A stretch of 64,000 nucleotides of DNA from JAPKYZ01 sp033763835 (GTDB taxonomy: Bacteria; Acidobacteriota; Terriglobia; Bryobacterales; Bryobacteraceae), in assembly GCA_033763835.1 (NCBI GenBank), contig JANRJS010000026.1, positions 1 to 64,000 on the forward strand. The letters are read 5' to 3'. The notes below the pieces were generated by a model. The model had not been told where the DNA came from, made no database searches, and was given only the letters and a program-made list of their open reading frames with translations. A program made the translations under genes and the position numbers. Shown piece by piece: positions 34,575 to 43,773 of this stretch. The first letter of the stretch is position 1. Each line of letters begins with the position of its first letter.

Positions 34575-37500
34575 GTGTTGCTCCTATTCCCGCTGCTGGC
34601 CCTCGACACGATTTCGTTCAGTGGTACCGCGCAGCGCACGGTGACGCTCGCCGCCGGGCAAACGGTGGAAGTACACGCCGGATTACCGTCGCCTTCGAAG
34701 CTGACTCCAAACGGGCGAATCGCCGTCGAATGGGCGGGCTATCGCAAGATTCTCCACGCGCTCGACCCCGATTTCTACATCCTCTATCGCGCGCCGAAAG
34801 CGGGAACGTTCACGCTCAAGGCCACGAAGGTCGAGAACGAAGAGCCGATCCACAACCTGCCGCGTTGGCGCGAGCCTGGCACGATTCAGCAAGTGGAACG
34901 TTTCCCCGCCTCGACGCCGTGGCCCGCCGGACTGGCGATCCCGATGCGGCTCTCGGTGAACCCCGTGAATGCAGGTGCTTCCACGCGCGGCATGCACCTC
35001 GAAGCGGAGCCGAACGATTCCATCGCCGACGCGCAACCCATCGCCATCGGAGCGCGCGATGAGGAAACGCTGCACATCGTGGGCGGCGCGGACGACATCG
35101 AGTACTTCGACAACGGCAAGGCGGGCGCCAATGGACTCGATTGGTTCCGCATTGCGTACAAAGGCCGCGAGCCGCGCCTATTCACCGCGAACCTAACTTT
35201 GCCCGATCCGTTTGTCGTCGCGCAGGTGCTGTTCTACACAAGCGAAGGCAAGGAGTATCGGGAAGGCGCGAACGCCAATGAGCGTGTGCATCAACAGACC
35301 GAAGGTCATCGCACGGCCATCAGCCGCCTGCTGAAACCCGGCGGCGTCTACTTCTTGAAAGTGGAATCGAACTCTCCCGGCTACGAAGTGGCGTTGCGGA
35401 TTCGTAAACCCGCGCCGTTTGCCGATCCTCGCGCCGCCGTGAAGCTCGCAATGTATGACCACATCGCGCAGGTACACGCGTGGCTGCTCAACCGCCCTCG
35501 CGGAGCCGCCGTCGACCGACGCATCCGCGACACCGGGAGCCTGCTTGGCTCGCATTGCATGAGCTGCCATACGCAGTCGGGCGTCTGGGGACCGGCGGGG
35601 CCAATGTCCAACGGATATCGCATCGAGAACGTCCAGAACTACCGGCAGTTGACCAACATCATGTACGAGTCCTTGCGGCCGACGAACGTGCTGCAAGACG
35701 CGGCGAATAACACGTCGCTTGCGCCGCTCGATCTGGGCGATGGACCGGCGGGCACGCGCGTGGCCGGTTTCAATGTCACGACGCTCGAATCGCTAGTTCC
35801 GCCGCGACGTTTGCATTCCGCGCAGCAAATTCGTACGGCGAATTTCGTTTTGCAATCCGCCGACCCGAGCGGGATCAACGCCGCCGGTCCGGGCTCGAAC
35901 ATCGGCCAGTCGCTGGTCTATCGTTTCGCCGGGACGATCTTGAAGCGCGCCCACGACCAAACCCGCGACGCCAAGTATTTTTCCGAACTGACGCGCAAAG
36001 CGGAGCGCATGATCGGCGTCGCGCCTAAATACTCGGACGATCTGTCGAATCGCATCGAGTTCTTCGTCAAAGTCTTCCCCGGCGGTAGCGAGGAACAAAT
36101 TACGCGCGCTCGCGCGCAAATCGCCGCCGACGAGCGCCGTTTGCGCGACATTCAGAAACCCGATGGGAGTTGGGGCTTCCATCCCGGCGTCACTACCGAC
36201 AACGGGTACACCTGGAAGAACGGGACGGACGATCCCAAAGACATCGATCCCGCACCGACAGCTCTTGCGTTGACCGCGCTCGCCGCCCTTGGCTACAACG
36301 ATCGCGACCCGGCGGTGAAGCGAGGTGTAGCGGCCCTGCTTGCGATGCAGGATCCTTATGGGCGCTGGAATCGGAATGCGCTTACCGGCTTCGTGACGAC
36401 GGCCTACTCGATCCACGCCCTGTCGCGGCTCTATCCCGAAAAGCTTGTTCCACGTGCGCGCGCCGATTTCGAACCCCGTGATAACGAATCTCTTTCGGAT
36501 ACTGTCGCGCGTTTCCGCGCGCTCGCTCAGTTGGGTCTAGAAGACGGGGACGCACGGTTCCTCGATCTCATCCTTCCGGGTGCGGCCCACACGAATCCCT
36601 TCGTGCGCTACTATGCGCAGATCGCGCTGGGCGCCTTGCACGACGCTCGCGGCGTGGAGCGTCAGATCGCCGGACTCGGCGACCCCGTGAAGATGGTTCG
36701 CGAAGCCGCGCGCTGGGGCATGCGGCAGACGCTGCTCGACGACAAAGGCTGGGACCACATCCTCGCGCCCACCGCTGCGTTCGACGATCTCACCCGCGAA
36801 TCGATCGCCGGAGCCCTGGTGATGCGCGCCGACGGAGTGCTCTCCCGCACCGCCGCCGGATTCCGTCGCCTTGCCGCAGCGCTCGACCAATTGATGAACG
36901 CCGATCCGCATCCCGGAGTTCGAGCGTGGGCGTCGCGTGCCGCCTGGAACTGGTGGGTGTGGAATCCGCCGGTCCGCCAGCCGCTCAATCGCGCGTTCCT
37001 CAAAAGCCTCGACGCGCCCGAACCGTCGGCGCTCGTCGAGTCCGCGAAGCGCTACCAGACCGAGGCGCTCTTCATCGCCAACGGGCAGCGGGCAAACGGT
37101 AGTAAGGAGCACCAGTATCCCGAGCTCGCCGAACTGTTCCAGGCGATCGAAAAGAAGCTCGACTCCGGTGCGTCGCCATTATTCTCCGCGCGCATCGCGA
37201 AGATCGCCGCTACCTACTACTCCATGGCGGGCGGCGACGGCGGCCCTGGGCAAATGGGGTACGTCACGGCGAAGTCGGCGGACATGGTAGGCAAAGCGCT
37301 GCTGCCGTACTGGGAGCGCGCCGAAGCGGCGAAGGACGACGCGGCGATTAAGCTCGCCATCGAAGCCTCGGCAAACGCGACTTACGACCCTCTGCAAAAG
37401 AAGGTCCTCGATTACTCGGCCAACGGACCGGAGCGCTTGCGCACGTTGGCCTCGACGTCGTTGTCCGACCCGCGCGTGATTTCCTTGCCCGCCACACAAG

Positions 37501-38507
37501 AGTTCATCGAGCCGCTGGCCGCGCAAATCCAACGCGGATCGCAGGAGCCGGAACGGCGCGCGGAACTGGTCGGCCCGCTCGTCAAGCTGTTCTCCCGGGC
37601 CCGCTGGGATATGCCGAAAACGCAGGAACAGCAGGATATCTTTTTCAAGCTGCTCGTTCCATCGTTTCCGCCCGAGCGCGCCAAAGCGGAGGAGAACACA
37701 CGCGAACTTCTGCAGATGGATAAGGAGCCGCCGGACTGGTATCTGGCGCGGGTGACCGGACAGATCGTTCACTCCAATCCCGATCTGCAAACCCGATCTC
37801 TGCTAAATCGATTTCCCGACCGATTCTCCACGCCCATGGATGAGTTGCTCTGGCTTGGTTCGATCCGTTGGCTCCTAACCCATGAGACTCCAGTGCCACA
37901 AGTTAAACCCGCGCCCGCCGCGCCGGACGACCTCGCGGACTATCGCTCGCGGGCGGTCGATCTCTATCTCAAACAACTCACCGAACCGTCCGACCCTCGC
38001 TTGAAGAGCGCGGCGCTTTCGCTCGCCGTCGATCCGCGCATCCATTCGCATCCGAAAATCCGGCCCATCTTGGCGAAGGAAAGACCGAACGTCGTCGAGC
38101 CCGAGCCGGAAGAAATCGGCAAAATGCCGATCGAGTGGCGGCGCAACTTCGATTACTTCCGGATGTGGGTCGCCCCGGAATTGACAAAGTCGAATCGCGA
38201 GGACGAATTCTCTTGCCTCGGTTGTCATGGCGTTGCGGGGCGCGTTCCGTCAATGGAACTTTCGCCCGCTAACAACGACGGCTACCAGAATTCGAAGACG
38301 CTCGTGCATAATTACAAGACTTTGCTAGAACGGATCAACGAAACCGACGTGGAGAACAGCAAGCTTCTGCGCAAGCCGCTCAACGTGCAAAGCGGACAGG
38401 AGGACGGCCATCAGGGCGGAAGGCGATTCAATCCCGGCGATCGAGGTTACGAAATCTTGCGCCGCTGGGTGTTGGATTCCGCCGCTTTGAAGCTGGCCGC
38501 GAAGTGA
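34575..38507 (+). CDS. giant exported cytochrome c / terpene-cyclase-toroid / HEAT-like protein
   Basis: A 1310-residue protein with a GTG start and a short signal peptide (LLLFPLLALD). Residues ~20-320 are beta-rich, including a prepeptidase-type DWFRIAYKG/GVYFLKVES domain. One haem site is CMSCH (Cys328, Cys331, His332). Residues ~500-640 contain squalene-cyclase/prenyltransferase-type toroid repeats with QW-like motifs QKPDGSWG (from residue 527) and MQDPYGRW. Residues ~650-1150 are helical, HEAT-like. A second haem site is CLGCH (Cys1214, Cys1217, His1218). No cyclase DxDD acid motif is seen, so the toroid is probably not a cyclase. It is coupled to aroE by a GTGA overlap. Function unknown; a periplasmic electron-transfer protein is likely. 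Confidence 0.8.
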   Translation: MLLLFPLLALDTISFSGTAQRTVTLAAGQTVEVHAGLPSPSKLTPNGRIAVEWAGYRKILHALDPDFYILYRAPKAGTFTLKATKVENEEPIHNLPRWREPGTIQQVERFPASTPWPAGLAIPMRLSVNPVNAGASTRGMHLEAEPNDSIADAQPIAIGARDEETLHIVGGADDIEYFDNGKAGANGLDWFRIAYKGREPRLFTANLTLPDPFVVAQVLFYTSEGKEYREGANANERVHQQTEGHRTAISRLLKPGGVYFLKVESNSPGYEVALRIRKPAPFADPRAAVKLAMYDHIAQVHAWLLNRPRGAAVDRRIRDTGSLLGSHCMSCHTQSGVWGPAGPMSNGYRIENVQNYRQLTNIMYESLRPTNVLQDAANNTSLAPLDLGDGPAGTRVAGFNVTTLESLVPPRRLHSAQQIRTANFVLQSADPSGINAAGPGSNIGQSLVYRFAGTILKRAHDQTRDAKYFSELTRKAERMIGVAPKYSDDLSNRIEFFVKVFPGGSEEQITRARAQIAADERRLRDIQKPDGSWGFHPGVTTDNGYTWKNGTDDPKDIDPAPTALALTALAALGYNDRDPAVKRGVAALLAMQDPYGRWNRNALTGFVTTAYSIHALSRLYPEKLVPRARADFEPRDNESLSDTVARFRALAQLGLEDGDARFLDLILPGAAHTNPFVRYYAQIALGALHDARGVERQIAGLGDPVKMVREAARWGMRQTLLDDKGWDHILAPTAAFDDLTRESIAGALVMRADGVLSRTAAGFRRLAAALDQLMNADPHPGVRAWASRAAWNWWVWNPPVRQPLNRAFLKSLDAPEPSALVESAKRYQTEALFIANGQRANGSKEHQYPELAELFQAIEKKLDSGASPLFSARIAKIAATYYSMAGGDGGPGQMGYVTAKSADMVGKALLPYWERAEAAKDDAAIKLAIEASANATYDPLQKKVLDYSANGPERLRTLASTSLSDPRVISLPATQEFIEPLAAQIQRGSQEPERRAELVGPLVKLFSRARWDMPKTQEQQDIFFKLLVPSFPPERAKAEENTRELLQMDKEPPDWYLARVTGQIVHSNPDLQTRSLLNRFPDRFSTPMDELLWLGSIRWLLTHETPVPQVKPAPAAPDDLADYRSRAVDLYLKQLTEPSDPRLKSAALSLAVDPRIHSHPKIRPILAKERPNVVEPEPEEIGKMPIEWRRNFDYFRMWVAPELTKSNREDEFSCLGCHGVAGRVPSMELSPANNDGYQNSKTLVHNYKTLLERINETDVENSKLLRKPLNVQSGQEDGHQGGRRFNPGDRGYEILRRWVLDSAALKLAAK

Positions 38508-39349
38508 GTTACCGTTCAGAGCTAGTGGGACTGTTAGGGCAACCGGTGGAAGAAAATCCCACTGGCGCGATGCAAGAAGCGGCGTTCGAGGAAGCGCATC
38601 TCGATTGGCGCTACGTCACGATGGAAGTGGCGCCCGCTAAGCTCGGTGCCGCGGTGAAGGGTCTCAAGGCGCTGGGATTCCGCGGCTTCAACCTGACTAT
38701 CCCTCACAAAGTCGCGGTGCTTAAGCATCTCGACGAATTGACACCCGCCGCCCAGTTGATAGGCGCCGTGAACACGGTCGCCATCCGCGACGGTCGCTTG
38801 CTTGGCGACAACACCGACGGCAAGGGTTTTTTGCGAGGCGTTGTCCAAGACGCTCGCGTCGAACCGGCGGGCAAACGGGTCTTATTGCTCGGCGCAGGCG
38901 GCGCGGCGCGGGCGATCGCGACGGAGTTGGCGCTGGCGGGCGTCGCTTCGATTCATGTCGTCAATCGCGACCCGGAGCGCGGTGAGGCGATGGTGAACGA
39001 CCTTCGCGAAGGAACCGGCATCCCCGCGACGCTTTCCTCTTGGCCGGCGAAAGTCGGCGACGAAATCGACATCCTGGTGAACGCGACATCGATCGGGCTC
39101 TACCCCGATGTGGATCGCGTGCCCGATATCGATTGGAACGGCTCGCGCCCGCAATTACTAGTTTGCGACGCGGTCTTCAATCCATCCGAGACTCGATTGC
39201 TCCGCGCGGCGCGCAAGCGCGGAATGCGGACGCTCGATGGACTGTCGATGTTGGTGTACCAAGGCGCGATCGGCTTCGAACTTTGGACCGGCAAATCCGC
39301 GCCGGAACGAGTAATGAAAAACGCCCTACGCCGCGCCCTTGCGGCCTAA
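38504..39349 (+). CDS. aroE: shikimate dehydrogenase-like protein AroE (atypical substrate site)
   Basis: A 281-residue NADP-dependent dehydrogenase family member. It has NLTIPHK with catalytic Lys69, DNTDGKGF with Asp105, the nucleotide motif LLGAGGAARA (~128-137) and the C-terminal DGLSMLVYQGAIGFELWTG, all AroE hallmarks. However, the N-terminal shikimate-binding 'HSxSP' serines are replaced by QPVEENPTGAM. The enzyme may therefore use a different or modified substrate, or be a divergent AroE. The GTG start overlaps the preceding stop (GTGA). It ends convergently with serB, overlapping by four bases. The shikimate role is probable but less sure than for an ordinary AroE. Confidence 0.87.
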   Translation: MSYRSELVGLLGQPVEENPTGAMQEAAFEEAHLDWRYVTMEVAPAKLGAAVKGLKALGFRGFNLTIPHKVAVLKHLDELTPAAQLIGAVNTVAIRDGRLLGDNTDGKGFLRGVVQDARVEPAGKRVLLLGAGGAARAIATELALAGVASIHVVNRDPERGEAMVNDLREGTGIPATLSSWPAKVGDEIDILVNATSIGLYPDVDRVPDIDWNGSRPQLLVCDAVFNPSETRLLRAARKRGMRTLDGLSMLVYQGAIGFELWTGKSAPERVMKNALRRALAA

Positions 39350-40563
39350 CCCAACTCCCGATCCCGCACTCCGAGTAGATACAAAATCCCGTCGAGCCCT
39401 AACGTCGAGATCGCTTGCCGAGCGCCCGCCCGCACCATCGGCTTCGCCCGGAACGCGATGCCCAGCCCCGCCAAGCGGAGCATCGGCAGATCGTTCGCGC
39501 CATCGCCTACGGCGATCACCTGCTGCATGTCGAGCCCCTCGCTCGCCGCGATCTCGCGAAGCAGTTGCGCCTTGCGGGCGCCGTCGATAATCGGCGGCAA
39601 GACCTCGCCCGTCACCGCCCCATTTTGGACGTCGAGTTGATTGGCGAACAGATAATCGATCCCCAACTTCTTCTGCAACTCTCGCCCCACAAAGGTAAAT
39701 CCGCCGGAGAGAATCGCCGTCTTGTAGCCCAAGCGTTTCAAGGTCGAGACCAATCGCTCGGCGCCGTCCATGAGTGGAATGCGCGCCGCGACTTCTGCCA
39801 GCCGGGCTTCCGGCAGGCCTTTCAGCAGCCCGACTCTCTTGCGGAAGCTCGCCTGAAAATCGAGTTCGCCGCGCATCGCCGACTCCGTGATCGCAGCTAC
39901 TTGCTCACCCACGCCCGCTACCTTCGCCAGTTCGTCGATCACCTCCGCGCGGATCAGTGTCGAATCCATATCGAACGCCACCAGCCGCCGGTTGCGCCGG
40001 TACACATCGTCGGTCTGGAAGGCGATATCGATCCCGGTTTCCGAAGTCAGTTCGACCAGCTGCGCGCGAATGGCGTCTTCGTCCGCCGCCGCGCCGGAAA
40101 TTGCGAGTTCGACGCACACCTGCCCCTGCATCTCCAGGGGCGTGCGCGCGGACAACCGGTCGATTCCGTCGATGTTGAGCCCTCCGCGCGCGATGATGCC
40201 GCTCACACCAGCCAAATGCCCCGCGTGCAGGTCTCGCCCTAGCAGCGTCACCAAAAACCGGCGCTTGCCCTCCATCTCCACCCACCGCCGGTAGTCGTCG
40301 CCGGTCACCGCGGTAAACCGGATTTCGACCCCCAGTTCATGCGCCTTTAGCAGCAACTCAGTGAGCAAGGGCGAGGACTTCATTTCGTCCGTCAACTCGA
40401 TCAGAATCCCCAACGCCAGCGAGTTGTGAATCACCGCCTGCCCGATGTCCAATACACGAGCGCCCGCCCCGGCGAGGATCGTCGTCAAAGAGTGCGTAAC
40501 CCCGGCGCGATCCGGTCCGGAAACGTCGATATGCAGAACCCGCGTATTGGGCAGAGAAGCCAT
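39346..40563 (-). CDS. serB: phosphoserine phosphatase SerB with N-terminal ACT domains
   Basis: A 405-residue enzyme completing serine biosynthesis by dephosphorylating phosphoserine. Residues ~8-85 and ~102-185 are two ACT-type regulatory domains (VSGPDRAGVTHSLTTILAG; LLGRDLHAGHLAGVSGIIA). The HAD domain begins with AFDMDST (nucleophile Asp198, Asp200) and has ILSGGFT and GDGANDLPML. Length and architecture match the mycobacterial/gammaproteobacterial double-ACT SerB. It is divergent from the RDD gene over 39 bases. Confidence 0.96.
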   Translation of the reverse strand: MASLPNTRVLHIDVSGPDRAGVTHSLTTILAGAGARVLDIGQAVIHNSLALGILIELTDEMKSSPLLTELLLKAHELGVEIRFTAVTGDDYRRWVEMEGKRRFLVTLLGRDLHAGHLAGVSGIIARGGLNIDGIDRLSARTPLEMQGQVCVELAISGAAADEDAIRAQLVELTSETGIDIAFQTDDVYRRNRRLVAFDMDSTLIRAEVIDELAKVAGVGEQVAAITESAMRGELDFQASFRKRVGLLKGLPEARLAEVAARIPLMDGAERLVSTLKRLGYKTAILSGGFTFVGRELQKKLGIDYLFANQLDVQNGAVTGEVLPPIIDGARKAQLLREIAASEGLDMQQVIAVGDGANDLPMLRLAGLGIAFRAKPMVRAGARQAISTLGLDGILYLLGVRDRELG

Positions 40564-40602
40564 GCAGGCACCAGTGTAGCGATTGGGTCATAATCACTAG
40601 TC

Positions 40603-41058
40603 GTGAACTACGCGGGTTTTTGGCGGCGGTTCGCCGCGCACATGATCGACGGTTTGCTGCTGGCGGCGGCGGGCGCGATCCTGCTGATCCCCTTCGTCGG
40701 CGTCGCGGCGTTAACGTCGGCGATCGAGGATTTGGACGAGTCGCCCGAGGCCGTAATCGCGCTTATCTTTTCGGGGTTGGGAACCGTCGCCATCGCCGCG
40801 GCGGCCACCTGGTTCTACTACTCGTGGTTTGAAAGCTCGAAGTGGCAGGCCACTCCGGGCAAGATGGCGATGGGAATCTTCGTAACCGGCGAAAACGGCG
40901 AGCGGATCTCGCTCGCCCGGTCAAGCGGCCGCTATTTCGGAAAAATCCTTTCCGGCCTCGTTCTGAACCTCGGCTACATCATGGCCGCCTTCACACAGCG
41001 CAAACAAGCGTTGCACGATATGCTCGCATCCACGCTGGTTTTGAGACGCCGGAACTAG
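40603..41058 (+). CDS. RDD-family membrane protein
   Basis: A 151-residue integral membrane protein with the RDD family features: FWRRFAAHMIDGLLL near the N-terminus (RxxAxxxD pattern), a second hydrophobic segment around residues 55-70, and TPGKMAMGIFVTG before the last membrane region, which ends QALHDMLASTLVL. The start is GTG. RDD proteins are proposed transporters or ion exchangers, but this one has no specific assigned role. The 182 bases after it (41059-41240) contain nothing I can identify. Confidence 0.9.
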   Translation: MNYAGFWRRFAAHMIDGLLLAAAGAILLIPFVGVAALTSAIEDLDESPEAVIALIFSGLGTVAIAAAATWFYYSWFESSKWQATPGKMAMGIFVTGENGERISLARSSGRYFGKILSGLVLNLGYIMAAFTQRKQALHDMLASTLVLRRRN

Positions 41059-41240
41059 CCTTCGCCCCGAACGCTCCGCGTTTCGCCCCAATTTCGCCCA
41101 CGCGGAAGACTTAGTTCGATACGCTCGAATTCCGCCGGTAGCTCGCTCCTTGAGTCACCTTTCCCCCCAACAAACGGTCCTGGAGCGGGCCCGGCGGAAA
41201 TCGGCGAATAGCGGGCGTCGGCGCGTCGATAAGCGTCTTG

Positions 41241-43349
41241 ATGGCGCGACTTCTTTTCTTAATCGCCACCGCTCTTCCAGCGCAAGACGTTTTTTCCTCG
41301 GTCCGCATCCAAGCGAACGTCCCCGGAGCGCCTTTCCTGGTCGATGGCGTTACCTACACCGCCCCCGTCAGTTTCTTATGGGTGCAGGGTTCGAAGCACA
41401 CCCTCGCCGCCGTACCCCCGGCTTTGGAATTTCGAAATCCCGTTGAGTATGTATTTCAAACCTGGGCGGACTCCACCGGTCTTTGGAACGCCAACTCGCC
41501 GCAGGTCACCGTCACCGCGCATCCGCTGCTGACGCAGTACACCGTCGCGTACCTCGTTTACAACCGTTTCGAGGTCGCCTTCGCCGAACCCGGTTCCGGG
41601 CGCATCGAAATCGGGAACTCGAGTTACTCGGGCGGGGCCGTGGAGTACTTCACATCGGGCGCCGACATTACGCTTCGCGCATTCCCGTCGTCCGGTTGGA
41701 TTTTCACGGGTTGGGGTACGGAGACGCCGCCGTTCGGCCCCACTGGACGCGCTTCGACGTTCATTCAGTTCAAGATGACCGGGCCGATGATCGTACGGCC
41801 CCAATTTGCCCGCGCGAGAACCGCCCGGCTGCGTACCAATCCCGCCGGTTTGCAAGTTTACGTGGATGGAACGCCGGTCCAAACGCCCATCGATCAAGAT
41901 TGGGCGCACCTCGCCACCTATCGCCTGAGCGCGCCATCTCCGCAAACGGACGGCGAAAATCGCAAGTGGTTGTTCGACCGCTGGAGTTTCGGCGGCGGCC
42001 AGAATTCGGCCTACACGGTGAACGACCACGGCGATTTCACGCTCACCGCAAACTTCCTGCGCGCCCGCACCGCGATCTTCGAGACGCAGCCCGCCGGACT
42101 GCGGCTCTCGATCGACGGCCGGGAGAATTGGCCGGTTTACATTTTCGATTGGGCCGAAGGATCGGCGAAAATTGTCGCCGCGCCTCTCGAACAGCTCGAC
42201 TCCACCGGCCGCAAATGGACTTTCAAGGAGTGGTCGGCGGGCGGCCCCGCTTCGCAGACCGTCGCCGTAACCGGCGATCTTCGCTGGAAGGCGATTTATG
42301 AATCGCAACCGCGCTTGACCGTGGAAAGCGACCCGTCCGGACTCCTGGTGGAGATCGACGGCTCTCCCTGCGTCACACCGTGCCGCATCGACCGGCCCCA
42401 AGGTTCTTTGATCGCCATCAAACCGGCGGCGTCAATCGCTCTGTCCGAGGGATCGCGCCTCGATCTGACCGCCACGCCGGAAACCTCGATCTCGCTTACC
42501 GCAGACCGGACGGTGCGCTTGAGCTATGTCCGCCGCTATCGTCTCTCGACAACCGTGTCGCCCGCCGAAGGTGGGTCGATCCGCACGACTCCGGAGACCG
42601 ACGGCTACTTCGACGCAAACACTTGGGCGACGGCGGGTGTTACATCCAACCCCGGCTTCCGGCTCAAGCGTTGGGATAGCGACCCCCGAGTTTTCATGTC
42701 GGAGCCACGAGCGCTAACCGCGACGATGGTGCGCGTTCCCTGGAGCTCCGGCGCACGCAACGCCGCCGGTCCCGAAGCGGTTTCACCGGGATCGCGAGTC
42801 GCGATTCGAGGCCTGCACCTCGCCCCGGATTCTCGGGTGGCGGAATCGCATTCGCCGCTGCCGCAAACGCTCGGGGGTGTAGTCGTGCTGTGGCAAGACC
42901 GAATGCTGCCCTTGGTCTCGGTGACGCCCGAGGAGATCCAAGCCGTGCTGCCTTGGGATACGCCGGAAGGTCCGCTGACGTTGGTTGTGAAGCGTACCGG
43001 TCAGCCAGACCTCGCGGTGGCTGCCATGGTAGCGCCGCTTGCGCCAGGGCTCTTTGAAAACGTTCGCGACAATGGCGACGGCGCTACGACGCTGCTCGCC
43101 ACCGGTATCGGCCGTTACGATCGGACGCCGCTCGATGGCTTCGCGGCCATAGGACTCGCCTACGCGCTCGAACCGGTGGTGGTGCTCGCGGACGATGAAG
43201 CCGTCGCGCCGGAGTACGTTACGGCCTCCACCACTCAAGCGGGCATTGCTACCATTCGCGTGCGATTGCCGGACGGTGTGCGCCGCATCCGATTGCGCGT
43301 AGGCGAAGTCTTAAGTAACGTGGTCGAACTCGCTACAGGTGAGCGATAA
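41241..43349 (+). CDS. secreted PEGA-repeat protein with TIGR03437 C-terminal domain
   Basis: A 702-residue exported protein. The ATG at 41241 gives a short signal peptide (MARLLFLIATALPAQ); a TTG one codon upstream is also in frame. Four PEGA-like beta repeats are visible (NVPGAPFLVDG, NPAGLQVYVDG, QPAGLRLSIDG, DPSGLLVEIDG), interleaved with segments like GWIFTGWGTETP and FDRWSFGGGQ that resemble bacterial surface repeats. From ~residue 500 the TIGR03437 'Solibacter' domain follows (AGPEAVSPGSRVAIRG ... PEEIQAVLPWDTPEG). Such domains mark secreted proteins of Bryobacterales. Function unknown, probably cell-surface. It overlaps the convergent RidA gene by 17 bases. Confidence 0.85.
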   Translation: MARLLFLIATALPAQDVFSSVRIQANVPGAPFLVDGVTYTAPVSFLWVQGSKHTLAAVPPALEFRNPVEYVFQTWADSTGLWNANSPQVTVTAHPLLTQYTVAYLVYNRFEVAFAEPGSGRIEIGNSSYSGGAVEYFTSGADITLRAFPSSGWIFTGWGTETPPFGPTGRASTFIQFKMTGPMIVRPQFARARTARLRTNPAGLQVYVDGTPVQTPIDQDWAHLATYRLSAPSPQTDGENRKWLFDRWSFGGGQNSAYTVNDHGDFTLTANFLRARTAIFETQPAGLRLSIDGRENWPVYIFDWAEGSAKIVAAPLEQLDSTGRKWTFKEWSAGGPASQTVAVTGDLRWKAIYESQPRLTVESDPSGLLVEIDGSPCVTPCRIDRPQGSLIAIKPAASIALSEGSRLDLTATPETSISLTADRTVRLSYVRRYRLSTTVSPAEGGSIRTTPETDGYFDANTWATAGVTSNPGFRLKRWDSDPRVFMSEPRALTATMVRVPWSSGARNAAGPEAVSPGSRVAIRGLHLAPDSRVAESHSPLPQTLGGVVVLWQDRMLPLVSVTPEEIQAVLPWDTPEGPLTLVVKRTGQPDLAVAAMVAPLAPGLFENVRDNGDGATTLLATGIGRYDRTPLDGFAAIGLAYALEPVVVLADDEAVAPEYVTASTTQAGIATIRVRLPDGVRRIRLRVGEVLSNVVELATGER

Positions 43350-43773
43350 CGTCGATCTCGACCAGCGAATTGCCGGGAATTCCACCCGCCGCCGCGATGG
43401 TAGTCCTTACCGGCGGCTCTTCGCCGAAGCGCCCGCGGAACACCTCGTTCATCGCCTGATAGTCCTTCAAGTCGTTCAAGTACACGTTGCACTTCAGCAC
43501 GTTGTTCATCGACGATCCGGCGTTCGTTAGCTCTTTCTCGATCTCGTCAAGTACATGTTTCGTGTGCGCCTTGATGTCGCCCTCGAAATGCGCGCCTTTG
43601 CCTGCAACAAACAGCAGCCCACCATAGCTCACCGCGCCGGAAAACAGGGGGGCTTTCGCCGGCCTATCGCCCCGATAGTGCACTTTCTTTTTCGTCGACG
43701 TCTGGGCTTGGGCGGCCGTGGCCGCGATAGGTGCGGCCAGCGCGGTTTTCAAAAGGCTTCTGCGGTTCTTCAT
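43333..43773 (-). CDS. exported RidA-family protein
   Basis: A 146-residue RidA/YjgF-type protein preceded by a Tat-like signal (MKNRRSLLKTALAAPIAATAAQAQ). The domain shows GGLLFVAGKGAHFEGDI, NNVLKCNVYLNDLKDYQAMN and PVRTTIAAAGGIPGNSLVEIDVIA; the Arg of PVRTT, which binds the carboxylate of imine substrates, is present. RidA normally works in the cytoplasm on reactive enamines, so an exported copy is unusual. The start codon directly abuts that of the divergent DUF362 gene (CATATG), leaving no intergenic promoter space. Confidence 0.88.
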   Translation of the reverse strand: MKNRRSLLKTALAAPIAATAAQAQTSTKKKVHYRGDRPAKAPLFSGAVSYGGLLFVAGKGAHFEGDIKAHTKHVLDEIEKELTNAGSSMNNVLKCNVYLNDLKDYQAMNEVFRGRFGEEPPVRTTIAAAGGIPGNSLVEIDVIAHL

